Positions 15,128-23,380 of a DNA stretch of 32,915 bases are shown piece by piece. The notes below the pieces were generated by a model. The model searched no databases and was not told the origin of the DNA. It saw only the letters and a list, made by a program, of their open reading frames with translations. The DNA lies in contig JAAESX010000282.1 in NCBI GenBank assembly GCA_024228935.1, forward strand, positions 1-32,915, written 5' to 3'. Position 1 is the first letter of the stretch; every line of letters starts with the position of its first letter. Both the position numbers and the translations under genes were made by a program. The stretch is from Pseudomonadota bacterium (GTDB taxonomy: Bacteria > Myxococcota_A > UBA796 > CAJQPC01).

Positions 15128-17164
15128 CTACTCGACCGCTCGCAGGTCGGTCCGGTCAGCGCCTCGCGAGAAGACGGGCGGCGAGCCGATGGGCCCGCTG
15201 GCCGTGATCCAGCCCGGACCGTCGGTCGAGGCCCCGGTCCAGACGTCGAACCACGTGCCCTCGGGCAGGTAGACCTCGCGCTCGTCGGCGCCCTCGACGA
15301 GCATCGGAGCGACCAGCAGGTCCGGCCCCAGCAGGTACTGGTCCGACAGCGGCCAGACCTCGGGGTCGTCGGGGAACTCGAGCATCAGGTGCCGCACGAT
15401 GGGGGTGCCGGCGTCCTCGGCCTGCTCCGCCAGCTCGATGAGCTCCGGGGCCAGGACCTCGTGGATGCGAGCGAACCGGGCGAAGTGCGCCTTCGTCTCC
15501 TCGTCCATGTCCCAGCGCCAGTTGTCGTCCCGCTCGTTGCCGTCGTGGGTCCGCATGAACGGGCTGAACGCGCCGAGCTCGGTCCAGCGCAGGTACAGCT
15601 CCTCGCCCGAGGGTCCGCCCGAGAACCCGGCGATGTCGTGGGTCGTGAACGGCTGGCCGGAGAGGCCCGAGTTGATCATCGCGGGGACCACCGTCGGAAG
15701 CCCATCGGTGTCGTGCCAGTCGGCCTCCTGGTCGCCGATCCAGTGCACCATCGCGACGTCGTGCACGCCGGTCCAGCCCGACCGCGCGAAGATCAGCACG
15801 TCGTCGTCCCTGCCGGCCTCGGTGATGGCCTCGCGGCTGATCCGCTGCCAGGCCTCGGGGTAGCGGTTGTGGAACGCCGCGGCGTCGCCGGTGTGGATGT
15901 CGGCGTCGAGCGGAAGCCACTCGGCGAAGTCCGCCATCCAGCCGTCGAGCCCGACGTCGGTGAGCGCCGTGACCAGGTGCCCTCGGATGTAGTCCTGGGT
16001 GTCCGGGTTCGAGAGGTCCGCGGTCGTCATGCTGCCGCGCGGCCCGATGAACTCGTAGACGGCGCCGGTCTCAGGGTCCAGCGGGAGCATCCCCGCGGCC
16101 TCCATCTCGTCCCAGTGCTGGAGCTCGGCGTCAACGAACGGGTTCATGTACCCGACGACCCGGTAGCCGCCGTCGTGCAGCTCATCGATGAGCGCGGGCA
16201 GGTCGGCGAACAGCTCGTCGCTGTCGTCCATCTCCCAGCGGTACTGGACGCCGTAGCCTCCGCCCGGGTTCTCGCGCCGTCCCGACCAGTCCTGGATCCA
16301 GAGGACCGACGCGGGGATGCCGGCGGCCTCGATGGCCTCGACCTGCTGGCGCACCGCCTCGTCCCCGCCCTGGGTGCACATCCAGGTGCCGTGGGCCCAC
16401 GCAGGTGGCGCGGTGGGACGGCCCACGTGGTCGCCGAGTCGCTCGACCACATCCAGTGGCTCGGGCCCGTCGAGCACGGTCCAGGTCAGCGTCTCGTCGC
16501 CGACCACCTCGAGCCAGGCGACGTCGGCGTCCCCAGCGCACAGGTCCACCTCGACCCGTCGATCCGTCTCGACCAGGACGCCCCAGCCGCGGGCGTCGAC
16601 GTACCAGGGCATCGGGAAGTAGCTGGTGTGGGCGTCGCCGGTGAACTGCCGGGCGCTCCCGTCCCGACCGATGCCCTGCTCGCTGACCAGCAGCGGGAAC
16701 GCCTCGCCCTTCTGGTCCGTGGCGTTGTACTGCTCGCCGAAGCCGTGGAACGTGCTGTCGGCGTCACACCGGACGGGGACGGCCAGGCTGTCGTGGTCGG
16801 CGTCCAGCGTGAAGGTGAAGTGGGTGGCCCCCTCGCCGGCGGTCATCACCAGCACCCCCTGCGAGAACGTCAGGGTGAGCGACGGGGCGAGCTGCTGACC
16901 CTCTCCCGAAGCCTTCGCGCGCTTCAGGTCACCCGCGCCGACCGCCACCTCGCCCGACCGCTCGAACGTGAAGACCCCGAGCGATGCCAGCAGCTCCTCG
17001 TCGAAGGTCCGACCCTCGGGAGCGCCGACGGTGGCGAACGTCTCGCGCCCATCCACCCAGAGTGTGATCGAGCCGTCGGCCGCGACATCGACCTCGTGCG
17101 TGTCGTCGAGGTCGTACGAGCCCTTGGGCGAGCAGGCGAGAAGGAGCGTCAACATGCCCCCCAT
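15128..17164 (-). CDS. GH31 family alpha-glucosidase-type lipoprotein
   Basis: Lipoprotein exo-glycosidase of family GH31, 678 residues from ATG 17164 (MGGMLTLLLACSP) or 675 from ATG 17155 (Cys8). Numbering from 17155, I see the beta-sandwich start, FHGFGEQY near 136, WIQDWSGRR near 287, the nucleophile motif WMADFAEWLP (Asp409), RSGWTG, the acid/base motif HWIGDQEADW (Asp475), THDIAGFSGG and FMRTHDGNERDDNWRW. The layout closely resembles the sulfoquinovosidase YihQ. However, the tyrosine that YihQ-type enzymes use for the sulfonate (GGY) is Phe511 here, and DFGE is DFAE, so an alpha-glucosidase-like specificity is more likely (inference). It is probably outer-surface or periplasmic. Its start region interlocks with the rightward gene at 17154. 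Confidence 0.88.
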   Translation of the reverse strand: MGGMLTLLLACSPKGSYDLDDTHEVDVAADGSITLWVDGRETFATVGAPEGRTFDEELLASLGVFTFERSGEVAVGAGDLKRAKASGEGQQLAPSLTLTFSQGVLVMTAGEGATHFTFTLDADHDSLAVPVRCDADSTFHGFGEQYNATDQKGEAFPLLVSEQGIGRDGSARQFTGDAHTSYFPMPWYVDARGWGVLVETDRRVEVDLCAGDADVAWLEVVGDETLTWTVLDGPEPLDVVERLGDHVGRPTAPPAWAHGTWMCTQGGDEAVRQQVEAIEAAGIPASVLWIQDWSGRRENPGGGYGVQYRWEMDDSDELFADLPALIDELHDGGYRVVGYMNPFVDAELQHWDEMEAAGMLPLDPETGAVYEFIGPRGSMTTADLSNPDTQDYIRGHLVTALTDVGLDGWMADFAEWLPLDADIHTGDAAAFHNRYPEAWQRISREAITEAGRDDDVLIFARSGWTGVHDVAMVHWIGDQEADWHDTDGLPTVVPAMINSGLSGQPFTTHDIAGFSGGPSGEELYLRWTELGAFSPFMRTHDGNERDDNWRWDMDEETKAHFARFARIHEVLAPELIELAEQAEDAGTPIVRHLMLEFPDDPEVWPLSDQYLLGPDLLVAPMLVEGADEREVYLPEGTWFDVWTGASTDGPGWITASGPIGSPPVFSRGADRTDLRAVE

Positions 17165-17549
17165 GTACGATCTCTTGCAGGAGGTTGCGAACGTGGAGAC
17201 CGACGAGCTGTACGACCTGGTGGTGGATGCGGTGAGGACCGCCGTGAAGGAGGAAGCCGGAGGTCAGGACGTCCGGATCTCCCGCCGGATGCTGGCCGGA
17301 AAGGTCATCTTCGAGGACGACGAGGGCCGGGTCGTGAAGGAGACGTCGGCAGACGCGCTCTTCAAGAAGGTCACCTCGGTCCGCGAGAAGCTCCGCGTGA
17401 TGGAGCAGAAGCTGAACAACCACAAGAGCCTCAGCACCGCCGAGAAGGCCGAGCTCCAGGGCTACCTGACGCGCTGCTACGGCTCGCTCACGACCTTCAA
17501 CTTCCTGTTCCGCGAGGACGCCGAGCGTTTCCGCGGGAGCGGAGGCTGA
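17154..17549 (+). CDS. small conserved-looking protein of unknown function
   Basis: 131 residues from ATG 17154 (AAGGAG at 17141-17146, spacing 7), or 118 from GTG 17193 (GGAGG at 17180-17184, spacing 8); both starts are well supported. The protein is soluble, charged and helical-looking: ELYDLVVDAVRTAVKEE, ISRRMLAGKVIFEDDEGRVVKE, a helical VTSVREKLRVMEQKLNNHKSL and a terminal LQGYLTRCYGSLTTFNFLF. I do not recognise the family. It ends 7 bases before a FIST-domain sensor gene and is likely co-transcribed with it, so a partner or adaptor role in that signalling pathway is possible (inference). Confidence 0.75.
   Translation: MPPMYDLLQEVANVETDELYDLVVDAVRTAVKEEAGGQDVRISRRMLAGKVIFEDDEGRVVKETSADALFKKVTSVREKLRVMEQKLNNHKSLSTAEKAELQGYLTRCYGSLTTFNFLFREDAERFRGSGG
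17180..17184 (+). promoter_or_regulatory. alternative ribosome binding site for a GTG start
   Basis: GGAGG, 8 bases before in-frame GTG 17193. With AAGGAG 17141-17146 before ATG 17154, this gives the small gene two plausible starts 39 bases apart. If only 17193 is used, the head-to-head overlap with the GH31 gene disappears. Confidence 0.5.
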
Positions 17550-17556
17550 CCCCCGC

Positions 17557-18699
17557 GTGAAGTGGACCAGCACCATCACGACCGAGGCCGAGGCAGGCCG
17601 CGCCCTCATCGAGCTCCTGCAGCACCTGGCCGACGAGCTCCCCGCCCCCGACCTGCTGCTGGTCTTCGTCTCGCCCCACTACGAGGTGCGGTACGACACG
17701 ATCGGCAGCACGCTGAAGGAGCACCACCCGAACGCCACGGTGATCGGCTGCAGCGGCGGCTCGGTGATCGGAGGCGGCTTCGAGGTCGAGAACGAGCCGG
17801 CCATCGCGCTCCTCGCTGCCCAGCTCCCGGACGTGGGCTGCGTGCCCTTCCGGCTTCGACAGGGCGAGGTCCCGAGCGACTGGCGCGGGCTGCTGGGGCT
17901 GGAGCCCGAGCACGAGCCGGCGTTCATCCTGCTCCCCGACCCGCTCTCGACCGACCCACTCCAGCTCATCGCGAGCCTGGACGACGCCTACCCGGGGGCC
18001 GTCAAGGTCGGCGGACTGGCCTCGGGAGGGACCGGCCCCGAGGAGAACGCGCTCTTCCTGGACGGCGAGCTGCACCACGACGGCTGCGTCGGCGTGGCGC
18101 TCTACGGCGACCTCGTGATCGAGCCGCTCGTGGCCCAGGGCTGTCGCCCACTCGGCCAGCCGATGAAGGTCACGCGAGGCCGGCACGACCTGGTCTTCGA
18201 GCTGGACGGTCGGTCCGCGCTGGAGATCCTCGACGAGGTCTTCACCGCGCTGAAGCCCGACGAGCGCCCGTTGTTCGCCGCCTCGCCGATGGTCGGCATG
18301 GCCATGGCCGACTCGACCGACTTCCTCATCCGCCACGTGGTCGGGGTCGACCGGAAGGCGGGCGTCGTGGCCATCGGCGCGAGCGTCACCGAGGGCGCGA
18401 TGATCCAGTTCCACCTGCGTGATCCGGCCGCTTCGTCGAGCGACCTGCGCGGGCTCCTGGCCCAGCACGTGATGCGGAGCCCGACCCCCGTCGGCGCCCT
18501 GATGTTCTCGTGCATGGGGCGCGGCGTGAAGTTCTACGGGAAGCCCGATCACGACTCAGCGCTGGTGCGCGAGCACGTGGGCGACGTGCCGATGGGTGGC
18601 TTCTTCGGAAACGGTGAGCTCGGTCCGGTGCACGGACGGACCTGGCTGCACGGGTACACGACGTCGATCGCGTTCGTCCGGCCGCGAGGCTGGAGCTAG
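17557..18699 (+). CDS. FIST domain sensor protein (FIST N + FIST C)
   Basis: 380 residues, GTG start with GGAGG 11 bases upstream. The N-terminal half fits FIST_N (ALIELLQHL, DLLLVFVSPHYEV, ATVIGCSGGSVIGGG, KVGGLASGG). The C-terminal half fits FIST_C (ALEILDEVF, MFSCMGRGVKFYG, and the family hallmark GGFFGNGELGPVHG followed by WLHGYTTSIAF). FIST proteins are intracellular sensory modules thought to bind small ligands such as amino acids, often linked to two-component or cyclic-nucleotide signalling. Here it stands alone without a kinase or GGDEF domain. It follows a small unknown protein by 7 bases. Its TAG shares the palindrome CTAG with the stop of the convergent HDOD/GGDEF-like gene, itself a signalling protein. 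Confidence 0.9.
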   Translation: MKWTSTITTEAEAGRALIELLQHLADELPAPDLLLVFVSPHYEVRYDTIGSTLKEHHPNATVIGCSGGSVIGGGFEVENEPAIALLAAQLPDVGCVPFRLRQGEVPSDWRGLLGLEPEHEPAFILLPDPLSTDPLQLIASLDDAYPGAVKVGGLASGGTGPEENALFLDGELHHDGCVGVALYGDLVIEPLVAQGCRPLGQPMKVTRGRHDLVFELDGRSALEILDEVFTALKPDERPLFAASPMVGMAMADSTDFLIRHVVGVDRKAGVVAIGASVTEGAMIQFHLRDPAASSSDLRGLLAQHVMRSPTPVGALMFSCMGRGVKFYGKPDHDSALVREHVGDVPMGGFFGNGELGPVHGRTWLHGYTTSIAFVRPRGWS

Positions 18700-19946
18700 C
18701 CCGAGCTGGTCCGCCAGATGCTCTGGCCGCGGTCGTTGCACAGCACGCGCTGGTCCGGCCGCATGCCCCGGACGCCGTCGACGACCGACGCCAACAGGTC
18801 CGGCGCCTTGGGGTCACCCTCCTGCTGGAGCGACGTGACGTAGAACTTCGGCCGCAGCGGCACGATCACCCCGTGGAGCTCGATCGGGCGGGTCCGCAGC
18901 ATGTACTCGTTGCGCTCGGCGAAGGCGCGGCCGCCTCGCACGTCGGTCTCGGGCAGCACGATGAGCAGCGTCGTTCGATCGAGCACCCCGACGACGTCGC
19001 AGACCCGCACCGCTCCGCGGAGTCGCTCGGCCAGGTGCTCGAGGACCGTGTGCGGGGGCAGGTCGTAGTCCCCGGGCTGGATCGACCCGGCGACGACCGT
19101 CAGCCGTCGCTTGTACCGGGTCGCTCGGGCCACCTCGATCTCCAGGCGCCCCTCGGCGGTGTTGGCGTCGATGCCGTCCCCGACCCCCCGGTCGTCCTCC
19201 TGCAGCTCCTCGACCTGCCGCTGCAGGGCCTCGATGCGCGTGTCCAGGTCGCTGCGCTCGGACAGGACGTCGGCCACACATGCGGCGAGCTCCGAGGCGT
19301 CGACGACCTCGACCAGACCGGCCGTGACCTCCAGCATCCGAGCCAGCTCGAACGCCACGCCGGGTGGGTCTCCGGCACGCTCCAGCGCTGCGCTCTGGAT
19401 GGCCTCCTCGGGCGACTCCGGCATCGGGATGATCAGCGCCGCCAGGTCGTGGGGCAGATCCACCTGGGCGATGAAGTCGTAGAGCATGTCCTCGCTCGTG
19501 CGACCGAACACCGCACGCTCGACATCGCGCCCACCAGCGGCGGCGACGAGGCGGGCCACGGCGGGAGCGACCGGCTGCGAAGACCTCAACAGCCGCCAGC
19601 CCAGGCGGCTCGCCATCGCGCACGTCATCGCGGCGAAGGGATCGGCCTCGGCGTCGACCAGGGCGTGGGCGGCGAGCGTCACCGCCTCGGGGGTGCCCTG
19701 CTCGCCCAGGGCGTCCAGCAGTACGTGCCACGCGGCGACGTGGCGGACGCGTGGTGCGCCCAGGGTCATCGCGGCCTGGGCGGCGCTGCCCGGCATCCGT
19801 CCCGAGCCGAAGCGCGTGGACGCCGCGACGTTCTCCAGACGCCGCGCCAGGAGTGGCTCCGAGCGCTCCAGCTCCGCGAGCTGGGACTCGTCCCAGACTC
19901 CTTGGAGCAGGACAACGATGGTGCTTTCGGCGTGCACCCTGAGCAT
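18696..19946 (-). CDS. HDOD-like protein with degenerate GGDEF domain
   Basis: 416 residues; ATG preceded by GGAGGG at 5 bases. Residues about 20-180 resemble an HDOD domain (PLLARRLENVAAST, AAQAAMTLGAPRVRHVAAW). A short coiled coil follows (about 228-250, DLDTRIEALQRQVEEL). Residues about 260-395 align with a GGDEF fold (DANTAEGRLEIEVARATRYKRRLTV and LIVLPET), but the active GGDEF site is replaced by DRTTL at 323-327, so diguanylate cyclase activity is not expected. An RxxD motif, Arg-Val-Cys-Asp at 314-317, sits exactly where the inhibitory c-di-GMP binding site lies in active cyclases. The protein may therefore be a c-di-GMP receptor (inference). It is the last gene of the run starting with fadD, 27 bases after the M15 peptidase gene. 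Confidence 0.75.
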   Translation of the reverse strand: MLRVHAESTIVVLLQGVWDESQLAELERSEPLLARRLENVAASTRFGSGRMPGSAAQAAMTLGAPRVRHVAAWHVLLDALGEQGTPEAVTLAAHALVDAEADPFAAMTCAMASRLGWRLLRSSQPVAPAVARLVAAAGGRDVERAVFGRTSEDMLYDFIAQVDLPHDLAALIIPMPESPEEAIQSAALERAGDPPGVAFELARMLEVTAGLVEVVDASELAACVADVLSERSDLDTRIEALQRQVEELQEDDRGVGDGIDANTAEGRLEIEVARATRYKRRLTVVAGSIQPGDYDLPPHTVLEHLAERLRGAVRVCDVVGVLDRTTLLIVLPETDVRGGRAFAERNEYMLRTRPIELHGVIVPLRPKFYVTSLQQEGDPKAPDLLASVVDGVRGMRPDQRVLCNDRGQSIWRTSSG

Positions 19947-19973
19947 GACGGCCCTCCAGGAGGACCTCTCGGA

Positions 19974-20909
19974 TCAGTCGACGGCCGCGTTGAGGACGAT
20001 CTCCCGCCCGACGGTCACCTGCAGGCTCGCCGTCCCCGCCGGCGGCAGGAAGTGCCGTGACGTGGCCTGGGTGAGGACCTCGCCGCCCGCGTCGTAGGCG
20101 ATCCACTCGCGAAGCGGCTCGCCCTCGTCCCAGCCCTCGGCCGGGGCGGACCAGACCAGGCCGGGCACCAGCGTGGCGCCCAGGTCGACCGGCGGGGTCG
20201 CGGTGCCACTGCGAGCGCCGCCGTACAGGGCGTCGTCCAGCGGCGTGTTCCGCCAGTCGCAGTGGATGTGCGTCTCGTACCAGCCGACGTAGCCGACATC
20301 GAGGTCCTCGCAGTGTCCGGCTATCTCCGACAGCGACGCGGCCGAGCTCGCCATGTCGATGGCGTCCCCGTACATGTGTCGGCTGTACTCGGCCCCACCG
20401 ACGCCCGCGTTGTAGCTGACGTTCCGGTAGCCGGAGTTCACAGTGACCGGTCCACCGACGCGGTCACGCAGGATCTGCATCGTCTCGACGGCGTGCGGCT
20501 GCATCAACGCGTAGCGGCCCTTCCACTCCTGCATGAACTCGTCGAGCACGAAGTTCTCGGCCAGCGCGGCGTCCGGATCGACGGCGCTCAGGTCGAGAAA
20601 GCGCAACGGTTTCGCATACTGGGCGGATCCGTTGTAGGGCTCGGAGTAGGCGTAGTCGGCGCCCCAGGCGGAGTCGTACTCGACCAGCGGGAAGCACACG
20701 GACCAGTCGTCTGCGGGCCCGGGGTAGCAGATCTCGAGCTCGCTCGGCGTCGGGACCGAGGTGTCCTCGAGTCCGGTGTCCCCCGGGATGGCGGAGTCGC
20801 TCGGCTCGTGGACGTCGGCTTCCTCGTCGTCGTCGGTCTGCGGGCCGCGGATGATGGGCGGCGTGCGGATGTCCTCGGCCGGGATGCATGCGAAGAGCCA
20901 GAGGATCAC
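19974..20909 (-). CDS. M15-family (D-Ala-D-Ala carboxypeptidase-like) lipoprotein
   Basis: 311 residues from GTG 20909, chosen because GGGAGGG (20916-20922) is 6 bases upstream and the product then opens MILWLFACIP with lipobox Cys8. A long acidic linker (DDDEEAD, GDTGLEDT) leads to a zinc peptidase domain: VNSGYRNVSYNAGVGG, SRHMYGDAID (Zn ligands His178 and Asp185) and HIHCDW (His216 with His214). This is the M15A/Peptidase_M15_3 pattern for cell-wall peptide cleavage. A C-terminal beta-rich extension of about 90 residues follows. The GTG overlaps the stop of the upstream propeller gene (GTGA), so the two are translationally coupled. A periplasmic role in peptidoglycan remodelling is inferred. 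Confidence 0.85.
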   Translation of the reverse strand: MILWLFACIPAEDIRTPPIIRGPQTDDDEEADVHEPSDSAIPGDTGLEDTSVPTPSELEICYPGPADDWSVCFPLVEYDSAWGADYAYSEPYNGSAQYAKPLRFLDLSAVDPDAALAENFVLDEFMQEWKGRYALMQPHAVETMQILRDRVGGPVTVNSGYRNVSYNAGVGGAEYSRHMYGDAIDMASSAASLSEIAGHCEDLDVGYVGWYETHIHCDWRNTPLDDALYGGARSGTATPPVDLGATLVPGLVWSAPAEGWDEGEPLREWIAYDAGGEVLTQATSRHFLPPAGTASLQVTVGREIVLNAAVD

Positions 20910-23380
20910 AGCAGTCCCTCCCCGTCGTGGGCGAGTGTGGTGCCGCCGTCGAAGAACAATCGCTCGTATCGGAACGTCCCGTCGAGCCCCCAGACCCGCA
21001 GCGCGCCGCTGGCGTGCCCGACCCAGATGCCCTCGTCGCTGACGTGCAGCGCGTGGACCGGCGAGCCGTCCCCGGGTAGACCGGCGATCCACTCGCCCGT
21101 CGTCACGTCGAGCACCGTCACCGCTCCGCCGCTGGTCCCGACGATGGCTCGCACCCCGTCCGGCGTGGCGACACACTCGAGGCGGCTCTGGCCGGACACC
21201 GCCGTGTCGGCCTCGATCACCTTGCCCTCGGGGTCGACGACGAACACGGTGGAGGCCGCGCCCCAGCTCATGTCCGCGGAGAGCACGCGGCTACCGTCCG
21301 GACAGTCCGTGATGCGTCCGGACATGGCGTTGCGCTGGCGCCGCTTGAGCTTCGCGCCCGGGAGATCCGCGCCCCAGCCGACCTGTCGCTCCGTGCCGAC
21401 GGGCCAGCCCTCGAGCGTGGGTGCGTCGGCCCAGGAGCCGGTCTTCCAGGCCCGGGTGGTGCCGTCGATCTGGCGTCCGTAGACGACCCCATCCAGCACC
21501 GCGAGCTCGAGCAGCCCTTGATCCGAGAGCTCATGGACCGCGTCGTCCAGCGCGTAGGTCCCGCGCGAGGTCGCCACGACAAGCTGGTCCTCGGTGCCGG
21601 CCACGCCCCAGATCTCCGGCTGTGCGCCCGTGAGGACCCGGCTCTCGTCGGCTGTCGACCAGTGCACGTGGCCGTGCAGTGACGCCCAGGCGACCCCGGT
21701 GGGGTGCGCAGCGATCAGCGTCGGGGTCAGCGGGTAGCTGGGAAGGGTCGCCCCGGAGATCGACATCAGCGAGGTGCCGTCTTCGTCGAAGAGCTCGGTG
21801 CCGCCGGTGTTCCAGCTCTGGAAGGCCATCGCGCCGGGGGCCAGCGAGGCCAGCGAGGCCTCGCGCATGAAGACCCCTTCGACCTCTCCGGTCTGGAGGT
21901 CCCACGCCCACACGCCGACGCCATCGACAAAGCGAACGGTCTCGCCGACATCGATCGCGAGCGGCACGCTGGCGTACAGGTCGCTGGCGCGGCTGGCCAG
22001 GACCTCGCCGGTCGGCGCGTCGAAGGCCGTCATGCTGCCCTGGTAGTCGGCCACCACGACGGTCACGCCGCCAGGGCCCACCGCGAGGGCGCCCGGGTAG
22101 GTCGCCGGGAACTCGCCGACGAGCTCGCCCTCGGCGTTCCATGTGCGGACCCACGAGGCCGAGGCGACGCCCAGCGACCCGTCTTCGGCGAGGTCTACCA
22201 GCACCTGGGACTCGCCTCCCGGGAGTAGGGGCCCGAACGACTCGCCGGTGTCCACGTTCCAGCGAAGGACCGTGCCTCGGCTCGTGGCAGCGGCCAGCCA
22301 GGTGCCGTCGGCGGAGACCTCGACCAGCCCGACGCCCCAGCCCGCGAAGAGCGGGATGTCGAACGAAGACAAGGGAGCGCCGGTGGCCAGGTCCCAGGCC
22401 GCGACGTGTCCATCGGCCCACACGGCGACCGCGCGCCGGCCGTCGGTCGAGACCTTCAGGTGGACGGGGGCGACGCCGCGAGAGGCGGACAGATCGACCC
22501 GGGGGCCGTCGGGCACGGAGTCGATGCGCACCTGGCCGTCCATCCACACACTGACCAGGCGCTCGCCGTCGGGCGAGAACGACAGGTCGTAGACGCCGGA
22601 CGAGGCCGCGACGGTGTCCAGGACCGTGCCGCTGTCCGGGTCGATGAACTGGATGGTGGTGCCGGACATGTCGGTCCGAGCGAGCGTCTGCCCGTCCCGG
22701 GTGATCGCGCTGGCGCCCAGCCCGGTGCCAGTGTGCAGCGAGGAACGCTCCCCGTCCAGCCCGACCCGCTCGACCGATCCGTCGTAGTCCAGCAGGACGA
22801 ACCCGCCGTCGACCGCCTCGATCGAGACCGCCGAGCTGCGCGTGGTGAGGGTGCGCTCGCCTGCGGGGTCGTAGACGTGCAGCCGTCCGCCCTCCCAGGC
22901 GAAGGGCGTGCCGTCGTCGCGGTACCCGGCGTGCTCGTCCGAGGCGAGCCAGATGCCGTCGGCGACGATGCGCTCGGCGCCGATCAGATCCCGCTCCAGG
23001 ATGCTGCCCTCGATGACCAGGTACCGGTCGTTCACGCCGGGGAGCACGCTCGGCGCAGACCACCGCGTGGCCTTCGGCACCTTGACGACCCGCTTTCCGG
23101 TCGAGACGTCGTACAAGCTCGCTCGTCCTCGCCAGACCTGGGTCGCGACCAGCTGCCCGTCCGGCGAGACCTGCAGTCCCCAGGTGGTCCGGCTGGTGTC
23201 GAACGCGTCGATCATGCCCAGGCCCTCGTCGAGCACCACGACCTGGCCCCAGGTGTTCAGGCCGATGATGCCGGCTTCGGTCCACTCGACCTGGGAGATC
23301 GACTCACTCGCCAGCTCGCGCGAAGCCAGGGGCGTGGCCAGCGCAGCGCCCACCCACAACGCCAGCGGGGACAGGGTCAT
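20906..23380 (-). CDS. secreted WD40/PQQ-type beta-propeller protein
   Basis: 824 residues from ATG 23380, which overlaps the fadD stop (TGATG). A signal peptide is visible (MTLSPLALWVGAALA, then TPLASREL). The rest is made of many short repeats with the WD40-like rhythm: LQVSPDGQLVATQVWRGRASLYDV, DLSFSPDGERLVSVWMDGQV, LKVSTDGRRAVAVWADGHVAAWDL, VEVSADGTWLAAATSRGTVLRW, and near the end ALHVSDEGIWVGHASGALRVWGL. That is enough for two propellers of about seven blades. It has no catalytic motif. Such exported propellers usually act as protein-interaction scaffolds; the partner is unknown. It is coupled upstream to fadD and downstream to an M15 peptidase, an unusual set. Confidence 0.85.
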   Translation of the reverse strand: MTLSPLALWVGAALATPLASRELASESISQVEWTEAGIIGLNTWGQVVVLDEGLGMIDAFDTSRTTWGLQVSPDGQLVATQVWRGRASLYDVSTGKRVVKVPKATRWSAPSVLPGVNDRYLVIEGSILERDLIGAERIVADGIWLASDEHAGYRDDGTPFAWEGGRLHVYDPAGERTLTTRSSAVSIEAVDGGFVLLDYDGSVERVGLDGERSSLHTGTGLGASAITRDGQTLARTDMSGTTIQFIDPDSGTVLDTVAASSGVYDLSFSPDGERLVSVWMDGQVRIDSVPDGPRVDLSASRGVAPVHLKVSTDGRRAVAVWADGHVAAWDLATGAPLSSFDIPLFAGWGVGLVEVSADGTWLAAATSRGTVLRWNVDTGESFGPLLPGGESQVLVDLAEDGSLGVASASWVRTWNAEGELVGEFPATYPGALAVGPGGVTVVVADYQGSMTAFDAPTGEVLASRASDLYASVPLAIDVGETVRFVDGVGVWAWDLQTGEVEGVFMREASLASLAPGAMAFQSWNTGGTELFDEDGTSLMSISGATLPSYPLTPTLIAAHPTGVAWASLHGHVHWSTADESRVLTGAQPEIWGVAGTEDQLVVATSRGTYALDDAVHELSDQGLLELAVLDGVVYGRQIDGTTRAWKTGSWADAPTLEGWPVGTERQVGWGADLPGAKLKRRQRNAMSGRITDCPDGSRVLSADMSWGAASTVFVVDPEGKVIEADTAVSGQSRLECVATPDGVRAIVGTSGGAVTVLDVTTGEWIAGLPGDGSPVHALHVSDEGIWVGHASGALRVWGLDGTFRYERLFFDGGTTLAHDGEGLL
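20916..20922 (-). promoter_or_regulatory. ribosome binding site deciding a GTG start
   Basis: GGGAGGG on the minus strand, 6 bases before GTG 20907-20909. It lies inside the end of the upstream propeller gene and selects the short lipoprotein signal of the M15 peptidase. Confidence 0.7.

Noticed and set aside
15128..17164. Naming the GH31 enzyme a sulfoquinovosidase (YihQ)
   Set aside because: Overall similarity is close, but the characteristic Tyr is Phe and DFGE is DFAE, so the specificity cannot be assigned.
15389..17560. Long plus-strand frame antisense to the GH31 gene
   Set aside because: The GH31 catalytic motifs on the minus strand are unambiguous; this frame is a GC-bias shadow.
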